From: Turritopsis dohrnii | Taxonomy: Eukaryota; Cnidaria; Hydrozoa; Anthoathecata; Oceaniidae | Assembly (NCBI GenBank): GCA_027922465.2 | Contig: BQMF02000059.1 | Location: 682,001 to 746,000, forward strand | Length of the DNA: 64,000 bases | Reading direction: 5' to 3' | Shown here: one piece after another, positions 1 through 10,180 of the stretch | Layout of the letters: each line of letters starts with the position of its first letter | Position numbering within the stretch: the stretch's first letter is position 1 | The notes under the pieces: model-generated | Databases searched by the model: none | What the model saw: only the letters and a program-made list of their open reading frames with translations | What the model was told of the DNA's origin: nothing | Translations under genes and position numbers: made by a program

Positions 1-284
1 ATAGGGGCAAATTTATTTTCTATTTTCGAATGGAGAGATAGATACCACACAGGAACGGAATCGAGGTTCTTTTTATGTTTACAACTATTTACATCTTCAT
101 GACTTTACAGCAGCTCTCTCAATAAAGGACTGAACTCAAAATTAACTTCTTAAAAATATATAGCTAAGCGCGCCCACGCGGCTGCGCGTTACGTCATAAG
201 ATATATAAAGAATAAAAACAAAGAATATAACAGAAATAAACAAAAGTCTCTTATAACAAATCTCTTCTTTTTACAGAGCCACCA
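1..284 (-). repeat. 3' LTR of BEL/Pao element (window-truncated)
   Basis: Matches 6264-6547 without a visible difference. It ends at ACCA (plus strand), i.e. TGGT at the LTR start on the minus strand. Position 1 corresponds to 6264, so about 7 bp of the LTR lie before the window. An AATAAA-like signal is present on the minus strand near position 10-16. Confidence 0.9.
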
Positions 285-293
285 AAATTTGGA

Positions 294-3200
294 TTATCCA
301 AATTTTTCTCGTAATCGTCTTATTTCCTGTCCTTGTACTGCCGCTTGACGTTTCGATCTCATTATTGTGTTTTGCTCTAAGATCTCACTATCATCGCTTG
401 CAGATTCGCTTCGCGCGCAACCTTCCTTAGATTCCGAAATGGGTTGAGTCTCGTGCTGAACAAGAGGGACCAATTTCTGTATAGGACGACTTGATATGGT
501 TTGACGACCAGCATTAGACGTTGTTGCGATCCTTGCACCACGGCAGCGTCCGTCACGACCGATGACCAGTTCTATCACACGGCCCATTCGCCAACGATTG
601 CGAGGTAGTGATTCTTCCTTTAGCAGCACGATATCGCCAACACATAATAATTCTTGAGTTGTTGACTTTGGAATACGATAAAGATTTACTTGTTTGAGAT
701 CACCGAGATAACACGAAGAAAAACGTTTCCAGAAATGTTCAATAAGAGTCGAAATATATTTAATGCGTTTGGACGGATGAAGTAGTTCGTTTTTACTATT
801 TACACTGAGGGGATTCTGCGATAAAATGTTTCTTCCATAAATAAGATGAAATGGAGTTAACGGCGTGTCTAGATCATCCTCGTTCAAATACGTTAGAGGA
901 CGAGAGTTTATTGTCGCTTCGACTTCACATAAAAAAGTAGTTAGTTCTTCAAAGGAAAGTAACGATTTACCAAGAATTTTTCTGAGCGTAGATTTTACAT
1001 TTCGGACTAAACGCTCGTAAAAACCACCCCACCAAGGAGCTGATGCCAAGATGAACTGCTGATGCACGCCCTTCTTCAGGAAAAAATGTTTTACTTCTTT
1101 TGAACGAAATGTTTTTGCGTTGTCATGGACGACTAAGTTTGGATAGCCTCTTCTTGAGAAAAAACGACTTACAGCACGGATAAACGACTCGTTACCCAAA
1201 TCTGGCACTAATTCAAGATGCAGCGCTCTGCTAGTCGCGCAAGTCAAAATCAAGATATAGACCTTAGAGGATAAGGAGTCCTTGCAATTACATTTAACAT
1301 AAAGCGGACCACAAAAATCTAATCCCGTAGTCTGGAAAGCAAAATCACATTCAATACGAAAACTTGGAATGTCTGGTGTCGGAGGGGGTAGAAATGTTCT
1401 GGCATTGAAACGTTTGCAAATAACGCATTTTCTCAAAATACTTTGAACTGTCTTACGACCTTTAATTATCCAAAACTTTTCTCTTACACATGCCAAAGTT
1501 GTTTCTACACCGTGATGGAGCTTTCTTTCGTGTGCGTCACGTACTATTAATTTCGTTAGAAAACTATCGCTACGTAGGAGAGCGGGATGCTTTTGTTGGA
1601 ACTTCAGATGTGATTGAGAAAATCGTCCTTGAAGTCGAAGGATTCCATTTTCGTCATTGAATAGTTTCAATGAATTCTTCAGTTTCGGAAAAATTCTGTC
1701 GGAACGAATGGCCAATTGTTCTTCTTTGATGAGTCGAATTAATGCTTCATTATATTCAGCAACAGAAAGCATGTTTTCGTAAATGATAAGATCTTTGTTC
1801 TTTTTGACGTGATTTTTCGCATTGTTGATAAATCGATATACGTAACCTACTATTGTTATCAATTTGTTCAAAGAACCATAGCGTGCAATGTCGACCTCGG
1901 TAAATAAAGAGCCATTACCTTTGTTCTTTGAAATAGCTGCTAACGTAAGAGATTCAACAGCACTTCTTTTCTCCTCTCTTTTCACTTCATCTAACAAAGA
2001 CTCATTGTTGCATTCAAAAAGATTTACGTCAATAGAAGAACTTAATAGAAAATGAGGACCTTTTATCCAGCAATCAGAAAAAGATTCAAAAGAACGCGTT
2101 GGGAAGTCAGCTGGGTTCTCCACACCCTTCACATGGAACCATCTTTCTCTATCAACAACTTTTCTAATTTTGACGACTCGATTTTCCACCCAAGGCTTCC
2201 AACATTTCTCCTTTCCCTTAATCCAACATAATGCAATCTCAGAATCAGACCAACAAAAAACGTCACTTATGACAACCCTCCCCGAAAAGGCTGATTGGCA
2301 TTCGCTCAAAAGATCTGCTAACAAAAGACAACCTAACAACTCAAGTTTCGGAATAGATAAAGATTTCAAGGGAGCAACTTTGGTTTTGGCACAAACAAAA
2401 TTCACAGAAACTCCACGAACCGTAACAATTCTTAAATAAACGACTGCACAATAAACTTCATTTGAGCTATCACAAAATCCATGCAACTCGGTACGTTCAC
2501 ACTCAGACTCCAAAATTAGACGCTTCAATCTAACAGAATTTAAACTTTTCAAAAGAGTTACAAAATCAAACCACACAAGCTTTAGATCGTCAGAAACTTC
2601 GTCATCCCAACCAAGCTTATTTTTACATAACAACTGAAAAAGAACTTTAACTCTAGCCGTCACAGGCGAAATAAAACCTAACGGATCATAAAAAGATGCT
2701 GACACACATAAAATGTTTCGCTTAGTCAACTTTAAACCATCACACATCTCTAAAAATTTCTTAAAATTAAAAACAAACTCGTCGTCCAGAATATCCCAAT
2801 CAACACCTAAGACCTTCTTACTTCTCGAAAACTCACTATCACCGATAAAAACACTTCTCAACTCCGAATCATTCGTGATCCATTTTCTCAATTCTAAGCC
2901 TGCCTCTTTCATAATTTGCGTCGCTCTAACAAACAAAATCGTTCCTTTTTCGGCATTATCCGTACCGGAGATAAGATCGTCAACATAAAAATCTTTCAAG
3001 AGACGCTCAACAAGCTCTCTGTCGCTAGGCAAAAATTTCTCTAAATGCTGTTTCACAGTACCATTCAACAAAAAGGGACTACTAGTGAGACCAAACACAA
3101 CTCTCAAAAATCGAAAAATAATCAACTTGGGATTCTCATGCTGAAAATCATACCATAAAAATCTTAAAAAATCACGATGCTCTTTACAAACTTCAACATT

Positions 3201-5594
3201 CAAAAAAGCTTTCTTAATATCAGCTAAAATAGCAACTTTATTCAAACGAAATCTTAACAACATATCAAAAACTTTAGACAACAAATTAGGGCCTGAATAA
3301 AGACACTCATTCAATGAAGGACCATTTATAGCACAGGACGCATCGAAAACAGCGCGAATTTTAGTTGTTTCTCTGTCTTCTCTTATGACTGGCCTGTGCG
3401 GTAAGTAATGCACTTTACCAACCTCTGCAGAAATCTCACTCTCGGGTACTCTCTCTATAATTCCTTCTTTCTCATATTCTACGAAAACTTCCTTATAATC
3501 CTGCAAAACCTTCGGAGTTTTTTCTATCTTTCTGGTCAACGATTGCAATCTTTTCTTAGACGTCTCAAAATTATCTGGAAGGGTATCATGATCAGGCTTA
3601 AAAGGTAACTTGACTTCATATCTCACACCATTATGCACAATATCACTTTCGAACTGGTGGACAACACAATCTTTTGGACCAATATTCTCAACCTCCCAAA
3701 AACGCTCGAGAGACTTTCTAAGTCCATCATCCTCCTGTTCAACGGCACATCTCAAAGTATGAAAATTACCTGCCTCTTTCTCAACTTTAGCTTTTGCTTT
3801 TCCAGCCAAAACCCAACCTAAAACTGTCTCTGAGGCCACAGGACCACCGCATTTACCTCTACGTGACTTTCCTGTGAAGAAATCATAATAGAAATCGATT
3901 CCCACAACAACACCCACAGGGACGTTAAAGGATCCGTCAAATGAATCAGCTAATTTTAAGTTTCTCAAATGTTCGTATTTGGAAATATCAACTTTCTTTG
4001 ACACTGCACCACAGATTTTAGGTACACAAAGAGCTTCGACAAAAGTAAAAGAGTACTTTTCTTTATGTTTAATTTTAAACTTCACCACGTCAAGTAACTT
4101 GTATTGTTTATCACCACTGTCACCAAACACCTGAATCAAAACTTTCTCTTGTCTAACGGTTTCTAGTTTTAACTTTCTACGTAGATCATCCCTAATAAAG
4201 CTTCGTTCACTTCCACTATCAAATAAAATTTTTGCCTTCTCTCTGCTCTTTTCATAGCTATCATGAACATGAGCTGTAGCAGTCTCCAATAGAATAGAAT
4301 CACGCTCTGCCCTCGTTGACATAACTAAGTTCTGTGGACTATCTACTATCTTCTCATCAGTTGTTTGTTCACTGTTCGCTTTATCTTCCTCTTTGCCAAT
4401 AGATTTTCCAAAACAGATTGCAATATGATGTCTACCACTACAATGCTTACAAATATACTTTGACGAACAATCTTTTTTCTGATGACCTGACCCTAAACAT
4501 ACAAAACATCTTCTTTTTCTTTTCAAAATGTCTATTCTGGATTTGACGTTGGTCACCTTTCTACACTGCCAAGAGTTATGAAATTTTGAGCAAAATACAC
4601 ATTTTCTTACATCCTCACTTTCTGCACCGATACCTAAGTTATATGCTGTACTCTTATCTTGATAATGAGAACTAGAAGATTTATAAAATGTTGCACAATT
4701 CGCACTAATTTGAATTTCCTTATTCATAAATTCAATCAAACGGTCTAGAGTCCAAATGTCATCTTCGAATCGTCTTGATATGTGGAAAATAAGTTCATCA
4801 GGTAGGCGTTCTTTCAAAATGGGGATGAGAAGACCGCCATAAGTTGATGTTTCCACATTCATAGACCGAAGATTTCTCACACAATTTTCGATATCGTTGG
4901 CGAGCTTTCTCAAGCCATTGATATCAGACAAGCTTTTTACCTTATTTAATTTCAACAACGATTCCATATATGCGGAAATGAGGACTTGAGGGTTTCCATA
5001 CCTACCATTTAGAAGATCCAAAGCTTCTTTGTAGTTTTCTGCAGTCAAGGACAAACCTGAGACTACCCCTAAAGCCTGATCACCCAAGAAACTCTTTAAA
5101 TAAACAAACTTGTTAATTTCACTCAACTCTTCATTCTCATGCACTATCTTGGTGAACTGTTCGTAAAATCCTCTCCATTGCAAAACATCTCCTTTAAAAA
5201 CGGTCAAATCTTTCCGTGGCAGCCTAAACGACTTGATGCCAGAAGAGCCTACACTGCTACCTCTGTCAGGATCGGATGATGAAACCTTGAGTGCGTCCAC
5301 TCTCAATTTCTCCATCTTTAACTGTAGAGAAGCAAGTAGTTCATGAGTTGGTTGGACTGCCGCTATACTGTCTAACGTATCTTGCTCAACATAATCAGGA
5401 TCTAACGCACTGACTATCTCATTGTCCAAAGTATTTAAAACCTCTATATTAGACTCAATGCTATTCTTCAAACCTAACAGTCTTGCTTCATTCGGTTCGG
5501 CTTCTCCTAAAGCCAACCTTGCCTCGTCTATTAAACCTTTTAAACTACTTCTTAGAGCGTTTCTCCTATTTTGCTTTCTTGCCAATGAAGACAT
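294..5594 (-). CDS. BEL/Pao gag-pol polyprotein (1766 aa)
   Basis: Single uninterrupted frame with all expected domains. An N-terminal gag-like region of the DUF1759 type covers about residues 120-310. CCHC-like cysteine/histidine motifs follow at C332-C344, C363-C376 (CFVCLGSGHQKKDC) and C382-C394. An aspartic protease DSG motif has D459. The reverse transcriptase has YVDD at 870-873 with the usual VFDAS motif upstream. RNase H has its first Asp at about 1042 (GFCDSS). A zinc-binding HHCC region precedes the integrase core, whose triad reads D1426, D1491, E1527; the last two are exactly 35 residues apart (D,D-35-E). The C-terminal region resembles DUF5641. YVDD and this domain order are typical of BEL/Pao. 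There is no separate env ORF. The start was taken as the first ATG of the open frame. Confidence 0.95.
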   Translation of the reverse strand: MSSLARKQNRRNALRSSLKGLIDEARLALGEAEPNEARLLGLKNSIESNIEVLNTLDNEIVSALDPDYVEQDTLDSIAAVQPTHELLASLQLKMEKLRVDALKVSSSDPDRGSSVGSSGIKSFRLPRKDLTVFKGDVLQWRGFYEQFTKIVHENEELSEINKFVYLKSFLGDQALGVVSGLSLTAENYKEALDLLNGRYGNPQVLISAYMESLLKLNKVKSLSDINGLRKLANDIENCVRNLRSMNVETSTYGGLLIPILKERLPDELIFHISRRFEDDIWTLDRLIEFMNKEIQISANCATFYKSSSSHYQDKSTAYNLGIGAESEDVRKCVFCSKFHNSWQCRKVTNVKSRIDILKRKRRCFVCLGSGHQKKDCSSKYICKHCSGRHHIAICFGKSIGKEEDKANSEQTTDEKIVDSPQNLVMSTRAERDSILLETATAHVHDSYEKSREKAKILFDSGSERSFIRDDLRRKLKLETVRQEKVLIQVFGDSGDKQYKLLDVVKFKIKHKEKYSFTFVEALCVPKICGAVSKKVDISKYEHLRNLKLADSFDGSFNVPVGVVVGIDFYYDFFTGKSRRGKCGGPVASETVLGWVLAGKAKAKVEKEAGNFHTLRCAVEQEDDGLRKSLERFWEVENIGPKDCVVHQFESDIVHNGVRYEVKLPFKPDHDTLPDNFETSKKRLQSLTRKIEKTPKVLQDYKEVFVEYEKEGIIERVPESEISAEVGKVHYLPHRPVIREDRETTKIRAVFDASCAINGPSLNECLYSGPNLLSKVFDMLLRFRLNKVAILADIKKAFLNVEVCKEHRDFLRFLWYDFQHENPKLIIFRFLRVVFGLTSSPFLLNGTVKQHLEKFLPSDRELVERLLKDFYVDDLISGTDNAEKGTILFVRATQIMKEAGLELRKWITNDSELRSVFIGDSEFSRSKKVLGVDWDILDDEFVFNFKKFLEMCDGLKLTKRNILCVSASFYDPLGFISPVTARVKVLFQLLCKNKLGWDDEVSDDLKLVWFDFVTLLKSLNSVRLKRLILESECERTELHGFCDSSNEVYCAVVYLRIVTVRGVSVNFVCAKTKVAPLKSLSIPKLELLGCLLLADLLSECQSAFSGRVVISDVFCWSDSEIALCWIKGKEKCWKPWVENRVVKIRKVVDRERWFHVKGVENPADFPTRSFESFSDCWIKGPHFLLSSSIDVNLFECNNESLLDEVKREEKRSAVESLTLAAISKNKGNGSLFTEVDIARYGSLNKLITIVGYVYRFINNAKNHVKKNKDLIIYENMLSVAEYNEALIRLIKEEQLAIRSDRIFPKLKNSLKLFNDENGILRLQGRFSQSHLKFQQKHPALLRSDSFLTKLIVRDAHERKLHHGVETTLACVREKFWIIKGRKTVQSILRKCVICKRFNARTFLPPPTPDIPSFRIECDFAFQTTGLDFCGPLYVKCNCKDSLSSKVYILILTCATSRALHLELVPDLGNESFIRAVSRFFSRRGYPNLVVHDNAKTFRSKEVKHFFLKKGVHQQFILASAPWWGGFYERLVRNVKSTLRKILGKSLLSFEELTTFLCEVEATINSRPLTYLNEDDLDTPLTPFHLIYGRNILSQNPLSVNSKNELLHPSKRIKYISTLIEHFWKRFSSCYLGDLKQVNLYRIPKSTTQELLCVGDIVLLKEESLPRNRWRMGRVIELVIGRDGRCRGARIATTSNAGRQTISSRPIQKLVPLVQHETQPISESKEGCARSESASDDSEILEQNTIMRSKRQAAVQGQEIRRLREKFG

Positions 5595-5723
5595 AATTTA
5601 AAATACTTTTGTATATATATTTATTAAAAGAACAATAATCCCACAAAAATCTAATTTAAACGCGCGAAAAATACTAAATGATCAAACACCTTAAATTAAT
5701 CGACAATTCCAATAACTCAAGTT

Positions 5724-5726
<3 letters not shown>

Positions 5727-5774
<48 letters not shown>
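5727..5774. repeat. Poly(T)/poly(A) tract in retrotransposon leader
   Basis: About 48 consecutive T on the plus strand, between the BEL/Pao 5' LTR and the start of its ORF. In element orientation this is an A-rich leader segment. Its exact length may be unreliable in the assembly. Confidence 0.9.
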
Positions 5775-5779
<5 letters not shown>

Positions 5780-6256
5780 CACCAATTAATTTTGTCGAAA
5801 GATTTAAACCTCAAAACACTTTCCAACAAGGAAATTTTCTTAAAAAATATCGACTCAAAATGTTTTGATAACGATTTATCTGTAAACAATACGTCGATTC
5901 GCAAACTCATAAACATTTGAAAAGAACACTCCCGTTCAACAGATGTAGAAATTATAAGGATAACAACACCAAAATCCTTTTGACTCTAACGTAAAAGAAC
6001 GACTAAATAGCCAAGATCATCTACACAAAAAAGTCCACAAAGAGGAAAATATCCCGAAAACACTTTAAGAGACAGACTCGCAATAAAAGTAGAGTAAAAA
6101 GCAATAATCTTCTACTTAGCCTAAGGCCGACTTGCCGCCAAGACTCAAAGATTAAAATCAAACTCTAGCAGGAACGTATACCTCTCGTTTGATTACTGCA
6201 CTCGATCAGCTGCTTTTTCTACGTTTGGGTTCTTCAGTTCATCATCGGTAGCGCCA

Positions 6257-6547
6257 TGTAGAAATAGGGGCAAATTTATTTTCTATTTTCGAATGGAGAG
6301 ATAGATACCACACAGGAACGGAATCGAGGTTCTTTTTATGTTTACAACTATTTACATCTTCATGACTTTACAGCAGCTCTCTCAATAAAGGACTGAACTC
6401 AAAATTAACTTCTTAAAAATATATAGCTAAGCGCGCCCACGCGGCTGCGCGTTACGTCATAAGATATATAAAGAATAAAAACAAAGAATATAACAGAAAT
6501 AAACAAAAGTCTCTTATAACAAATCTCTTCTTTTTACAGAGCCACCA
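6257..6547 (-). repeat. 5' LTR of BEL/Pao element
   Basis: About 291 bp. On the plus strand it begins TGTAGAAATAGGGG and ends GAGCCACCA. A TATATA stretch on the minus strand near 6462-6469 could be the promoter TATA box. It flanks the primer-binding site on its left and host DNA on its right. Confidence 0.9.
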
Positions 6548-6603
6548 AAAATCGACAAAAAAGAACTTTTTCCTAGTCTTGACCCTATCCCACCTCATCA
6601 TGA

Positions 6604-6957
6604 TTATACTTTGAACCCATATGCTACCCCAACAGCATCGCTATCCGCTTCTCCACTATCCTCTACTAGTTGTCGAATAACAGGCATCGGGACTTCACTG
6701 AGTTGTTTTTGTGAACCATATGTTTTGAGTCTTCTTCTTGGAGTTCTGGTGCTCATTGTGATATTGTGGTACAGTTCCAGGAATTTAACAATATATTTGT
6801 AGGGGAAATACCTGTAAAAATAATGTTCGATGATCGCCCTCTCGTCAGTTAGGTCCATAACGTCGTGTATTACGATTGGTTCCTTTTTAAACCCACAACG
6901 AGAACAAAATAGTTCTCCATCATTGTTGAAATTGCCACAATGTGTACAGTACACCAT
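6604..6957 (-). CDS. Zinc-ribbon plus HTH-like protein, probably a truncated transposon-type ORF
   Basis: 117 residues. The N-terminus has a zinc ribbon with paired cysteines C4/C7 and C18/C21 (MVYCTHCG...FCSRCG). It is followed by a helix-rich segment, about residues 37-82, of the form E-H-Y-F-Y...K-F-L-E-L-Y-H-N-I-T-M-S-x-R-T-x-R-R-R-L. From memory, this segment resembles the N-terminal DNA-binding part of integrase-core proteins common in cnidarian and fish genomes. No integrase core follows in this window: the frame stops at 6604, and the BEL/Pao LTR begins 57 bp further on. I read it as the first part of a larger gene or transposon that was truncated, possibly near the retrotransposon insertion. 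It could also be a short stand-alone gene. Family identity is uncertain. Confidence 0.5.
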   Translation of the reverse strand: MVYCTHCGNFNNDGELFCSRCGFKKEPIVIHDVMDLTDERAIIEHYFYRYFPYKYIVKFLELYHNITMSTRTPRRRLKTYGSQKQLSEVPMPVIRQLVEDSGEADSDAVGVAYGFKV

Positions 6958-7824
6958 CTTGGCGAATGTTGAATAGCAAGCAGGTCACCAAAAACAAAAA
7001 AAAGTCACCAAAAAATAAAAAAAGTCATAAAAAAAAGAAAAAAGGTTGTCCCTTCTCGGCTTCCGTAATAAGCAATTCAATCTTTGAGCATGGTGGGCGA
7101 GAGATGTGACGATACGTGAACATTTTAAGATCTTTAAAGGGCAAATAACTTCTTTTCTGTTGATTTTGAGACCCAAGTTCTTTTGTTATTATTAATCAGC
7201 GTGAAATTCAATAAAATCAGGAGGTACTACGGAAAGTGCAATAGCGCCAAGAATTATGAGCAGATTTGTTAGCATTGCAATCTAATACCAAGGGGCTTCT
7301 TTGTCAGATTTGAAGAGGGTTTCAAAACCATTGGCGGAAATTTTGCTCAATTTTTTGTGACAGCTGCCCAGCAGGTTATGGAGGTTATTGTTGAAGTAAA
7401 TTTCCTGAAAATCAAGCGAATTCATGTCACAATGCTTCAGCTTTTCTCTGGTTACAGATTCAAGTGAGACTTTAACGAAGTTCTGATTTAGAAATCTAAC
7501 AATATAACTTTCTTTTCTTTCGTCTTAGCCAAAAGGAAGTCGGTAACAATCCATTATGTCCGAATCTTCGACATTGACATCTAATAATTTTATAACCTTG
7601 TCAACTAGATGGAATGCCTGTAATTACTGAATTAGATCTTCTACCGTGTTGACTGGTTGCATAGGTCACTCTTTGTTTCAACCTTTCTCTACCTTTTTTT
7701 CAAGAATTTTATTTTTTTTAAGTAACTCCGAGATTAGGGACAGTTGTGATGACATGCGATCGAATCTTTGATTCCTAACTTCTTTGAACTTGTAGTTGTA
7801 GTTGTTGTTGTTTTTTTTTAATTA
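6958..7824. other. Unassigned stretch, no gene recognised
   Basis: AT-rich DNA with many stops in all frames. There is an A/T-rich run at 6985-7040 and a short (GTT)n-like run at about 7795-7815. I see no coding signal or clear repeat boundary. Confidence 0.5.
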
Positions 7825-10180
7825 ATAATCGCTCAATACAATACAAGGTTTAAAACCAGGTACAAGGAAGAAAGATGACGATGAACATTGCATTTAAAGT
7901 GTTGAAGATCATAATAAGAAGGAAAAACAGACTGTGGTAAAGAATTCCAGAGAGTGGAGGAGCGAGGAATGAAACTTTAATGGCAAAAAGTTTTAGATGA
8001 CATGAGGATGTTGACAGTGTGATCATGGCAATTAGATGAATATCTTGTGTTGAGTTTTTAAGTTTTTAATGCAGGGATGAGAGAAGAAAGCTCAGTTGAA
8101 AATTTTCCGTAAAAGTATTAATAAAAGAGGCAAAGAGACGCCATAGATCTGCGATGGGAGAGTGTATCAAGTTTACTTGCAAGTTTATCACCAATAGCAT
8201 TACAGATACGTTTCTGAATAATATGTCAGATCATTGATGAAAAGAAGAAAAAGGGTCAAGGACAAAATCTTGGGGAACTCCTGCATTGATGGAATGTGTC
8301 GATGATGATTACCCATCTAAAACAACCTTAAGCCTACGATTACCAAGGAAGGAACGGATGATCTCATAAAGGGGACCCTTAACTCCATATGCAGCAACCT
8401 TTTACAAAAGACCAGTATGCCAGACTTTATCAAATGCCTTGGATATGTCAAGAGCAACAGCTCTTGCCTATCCAGATTTATCTAATGCAGTGTAGATTCT
8501 ATCAGTTATCACTGTAAGGAGGTCTGCAGTTGAGCGTTGGGAGCGAAATCCATATTGAGAATCTGAGAAAAAGTTATTAGATTCAAGGTGATTAACAAGA
8601 GCATTATTGATAAAGGCCTCAAAGATTTTACTCATAACTGGTAAGAGACTATGGTCTGTAATTTCGTGGATTAGATCGATCACCACAATTCTTAAAGACT
8701 GGAATTACAGAGGCAAACTTTCAAGATAAAGAAAAGCAAGATTCAGCTATGCACTTGTTATATAGACAAGAACGTACAGGTGATAATTCAGGTGCACACT
8801 TTTGAAACAGGATGACAGGAATTCCATCAGGGCCAGCAGCCTTAGAAGCATCAAGATTTGAAATGATGGAAGATATTTTAGCTGGTGTGATACAGCAGCT
8901 ATCCAGCACTTTATTATTCCTCAAGGCAATTTCAGGAACATCATGACCAGAGTCATCAAGAGTAGAGTTAGTACTGAAAGTATTAGAGAAGAGTTCAGCT
9001 TTATCCTTAGATGATGATAAAACCTCTGGAACATTGAAAATGGGAGGAATGGATGACCTTTTATTGCTGGTGGCACTTTTAATGATGCGCCAAAAATCTC
9101 AAGAGTCAATTTTTTGTGAAGAGATACGATTATGAGTTTCTTGTTGATATCTTTGCATTATTAATGACAGATTTTACAGTGATTTCGTGCTTGGTTGAAA
9201 AGAACCTTATTATGAGAAGACTTCTCACGTTGATATTGATGAAAGTAAAGATTTCTGTGAGCAATTGCTGCAGCACAAGCAGGTGAGAACCAGGGAGAGG
9301 AGTAAGGTTTAACACGAAATTTTCTACTGGGGATAAATCCTTCAATACCAGATGTAAGCCAAGATGTGACTTCCTCTGCACATTCAGCTGGATTTGAAAA
9401 CACATTGGATCAGGGGACATCGCGAAGAAAGTCACGAAAATTATCCCATTCACCACGTTCATAACTGAAGAGAGTGCGATAAAAAGGAGATTCAGAAGCA
9501 GCTTTGCAAGTAAGAGATGTTAGGACAGAAACTACGCCATTGTCAGAGTTGCCAAGAGGGGCTTCACTAGATATCAGATGTCAGGATTTGATGTTAAAAA
9601 GAGAACAAGTAGAGATGGAGATTGATCAGCACGATCAGGAAAGCGAGTAGGGAAGTCAATTTGAGAATTTGAGCCATTTTTCATGATGAACATTGAAGTC
9701 ACCAGAAACAAATATGTTGCCACTGTGATGAATTGATAAGGCCTTGTCAATACTCTCAGATATAGAGTCTATAACAGAACAGTCTTGGGATGATGGAGGT
9801 AGCTAGTCGAATGGGGTAACGAAAGGCGAAAGCACATGTATGACAAATCAGGATCCTCCAGACTTACCAGAGTTTTGACACAACAGCGACAATTCACTAG
9901 CAGAAAAAGAGCACATACAACAACTAGGCAAACAGAAAAAGGAAAAAGAAAACCAGCGTTCAGTGTCCTAAAACAAAGTAAACTTGAGTTTACCTCTAAC
10001 TAAGCAATAGGAGGATCCTACCTACTCCATAAAAACTACTCAGAACTACGGAGGCAGTACTCAACTATCTAGAGCATGATCCCTTTACCAAAGTCCATCA
10101 TTGGAACATCTGCTAAACGGATAAAGATAAACAACCATAGCAAGGATATATTCTTGTATGCCTGAATATCCAAATCTCCA
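7825..10180 (-). mobile_element. Degraded non-LTR (jockey/CR1-like) retrotransposon
   Basis: Reading the minus strand from right to left gives, in several broken frames, the parts of one non-LTR element. An endonuclease segment contains GDFNVHH (about 9670-9700). A linker contains SSPWFSPACAAAIAHRN (about 9235-9300). The RT N-terminal region has SKAAGPDGIPV (about 8820-8850). The fingers/palm region has SQYGFRSQRSTADLL (about 8515-8560), followed by DISKAFDKVWH-type sequence and VPQ...LDP. A C-terminal tail reads LDTLSHRRSMASLCLFY and FIPRSSTLWNSLP (about 7940-8185). The segment that should carry the catalytic YADD box is missing between the IND-L motif and QKRICNAIG near 8225, an internal deletion. 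Multiple frameshifts and stops make it non-functional. The 5' limit (right edge) is uncertain. Confidence 0.8.

Larger units (their letters stand above)
1..6547 (-). mobile_element. BEL/Pao LTR retrotransposon, uninterrupted ORF
   Basis: Complete-looking LTR retrotransposon read on the minus strand. The left LTR (1 to about 284, the 3' LTR) is cut by the window start by about 7 bp, judged from the right LTR (about 6257-6547, the 5' LTR, 291 bp). The two copies look identical base for base over their shared length at an offset of 6263. The LTR has TG...CA ends on the minus strand. Just inside the 5' LTR the minus strand begins TGGCGCTACCGATG, a plausible tRNA primer-binding site. A leader of about 660 bp (5595-6256) holds a run of about 48 A residues (minus strand). 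One polyprotein ORF fills 294-5594. LTR identity and the open frame suggest a recent insertion. A target-site duplication cannot be tested because the left flank is outside the window. Confidence 0.93.

Noticed and set aside
2170..3821. Plus-strand ORFs within the retrotransposon
   Set aside because: Antisense shadows of the BEL/Pao polyprotein frame, without domain content.
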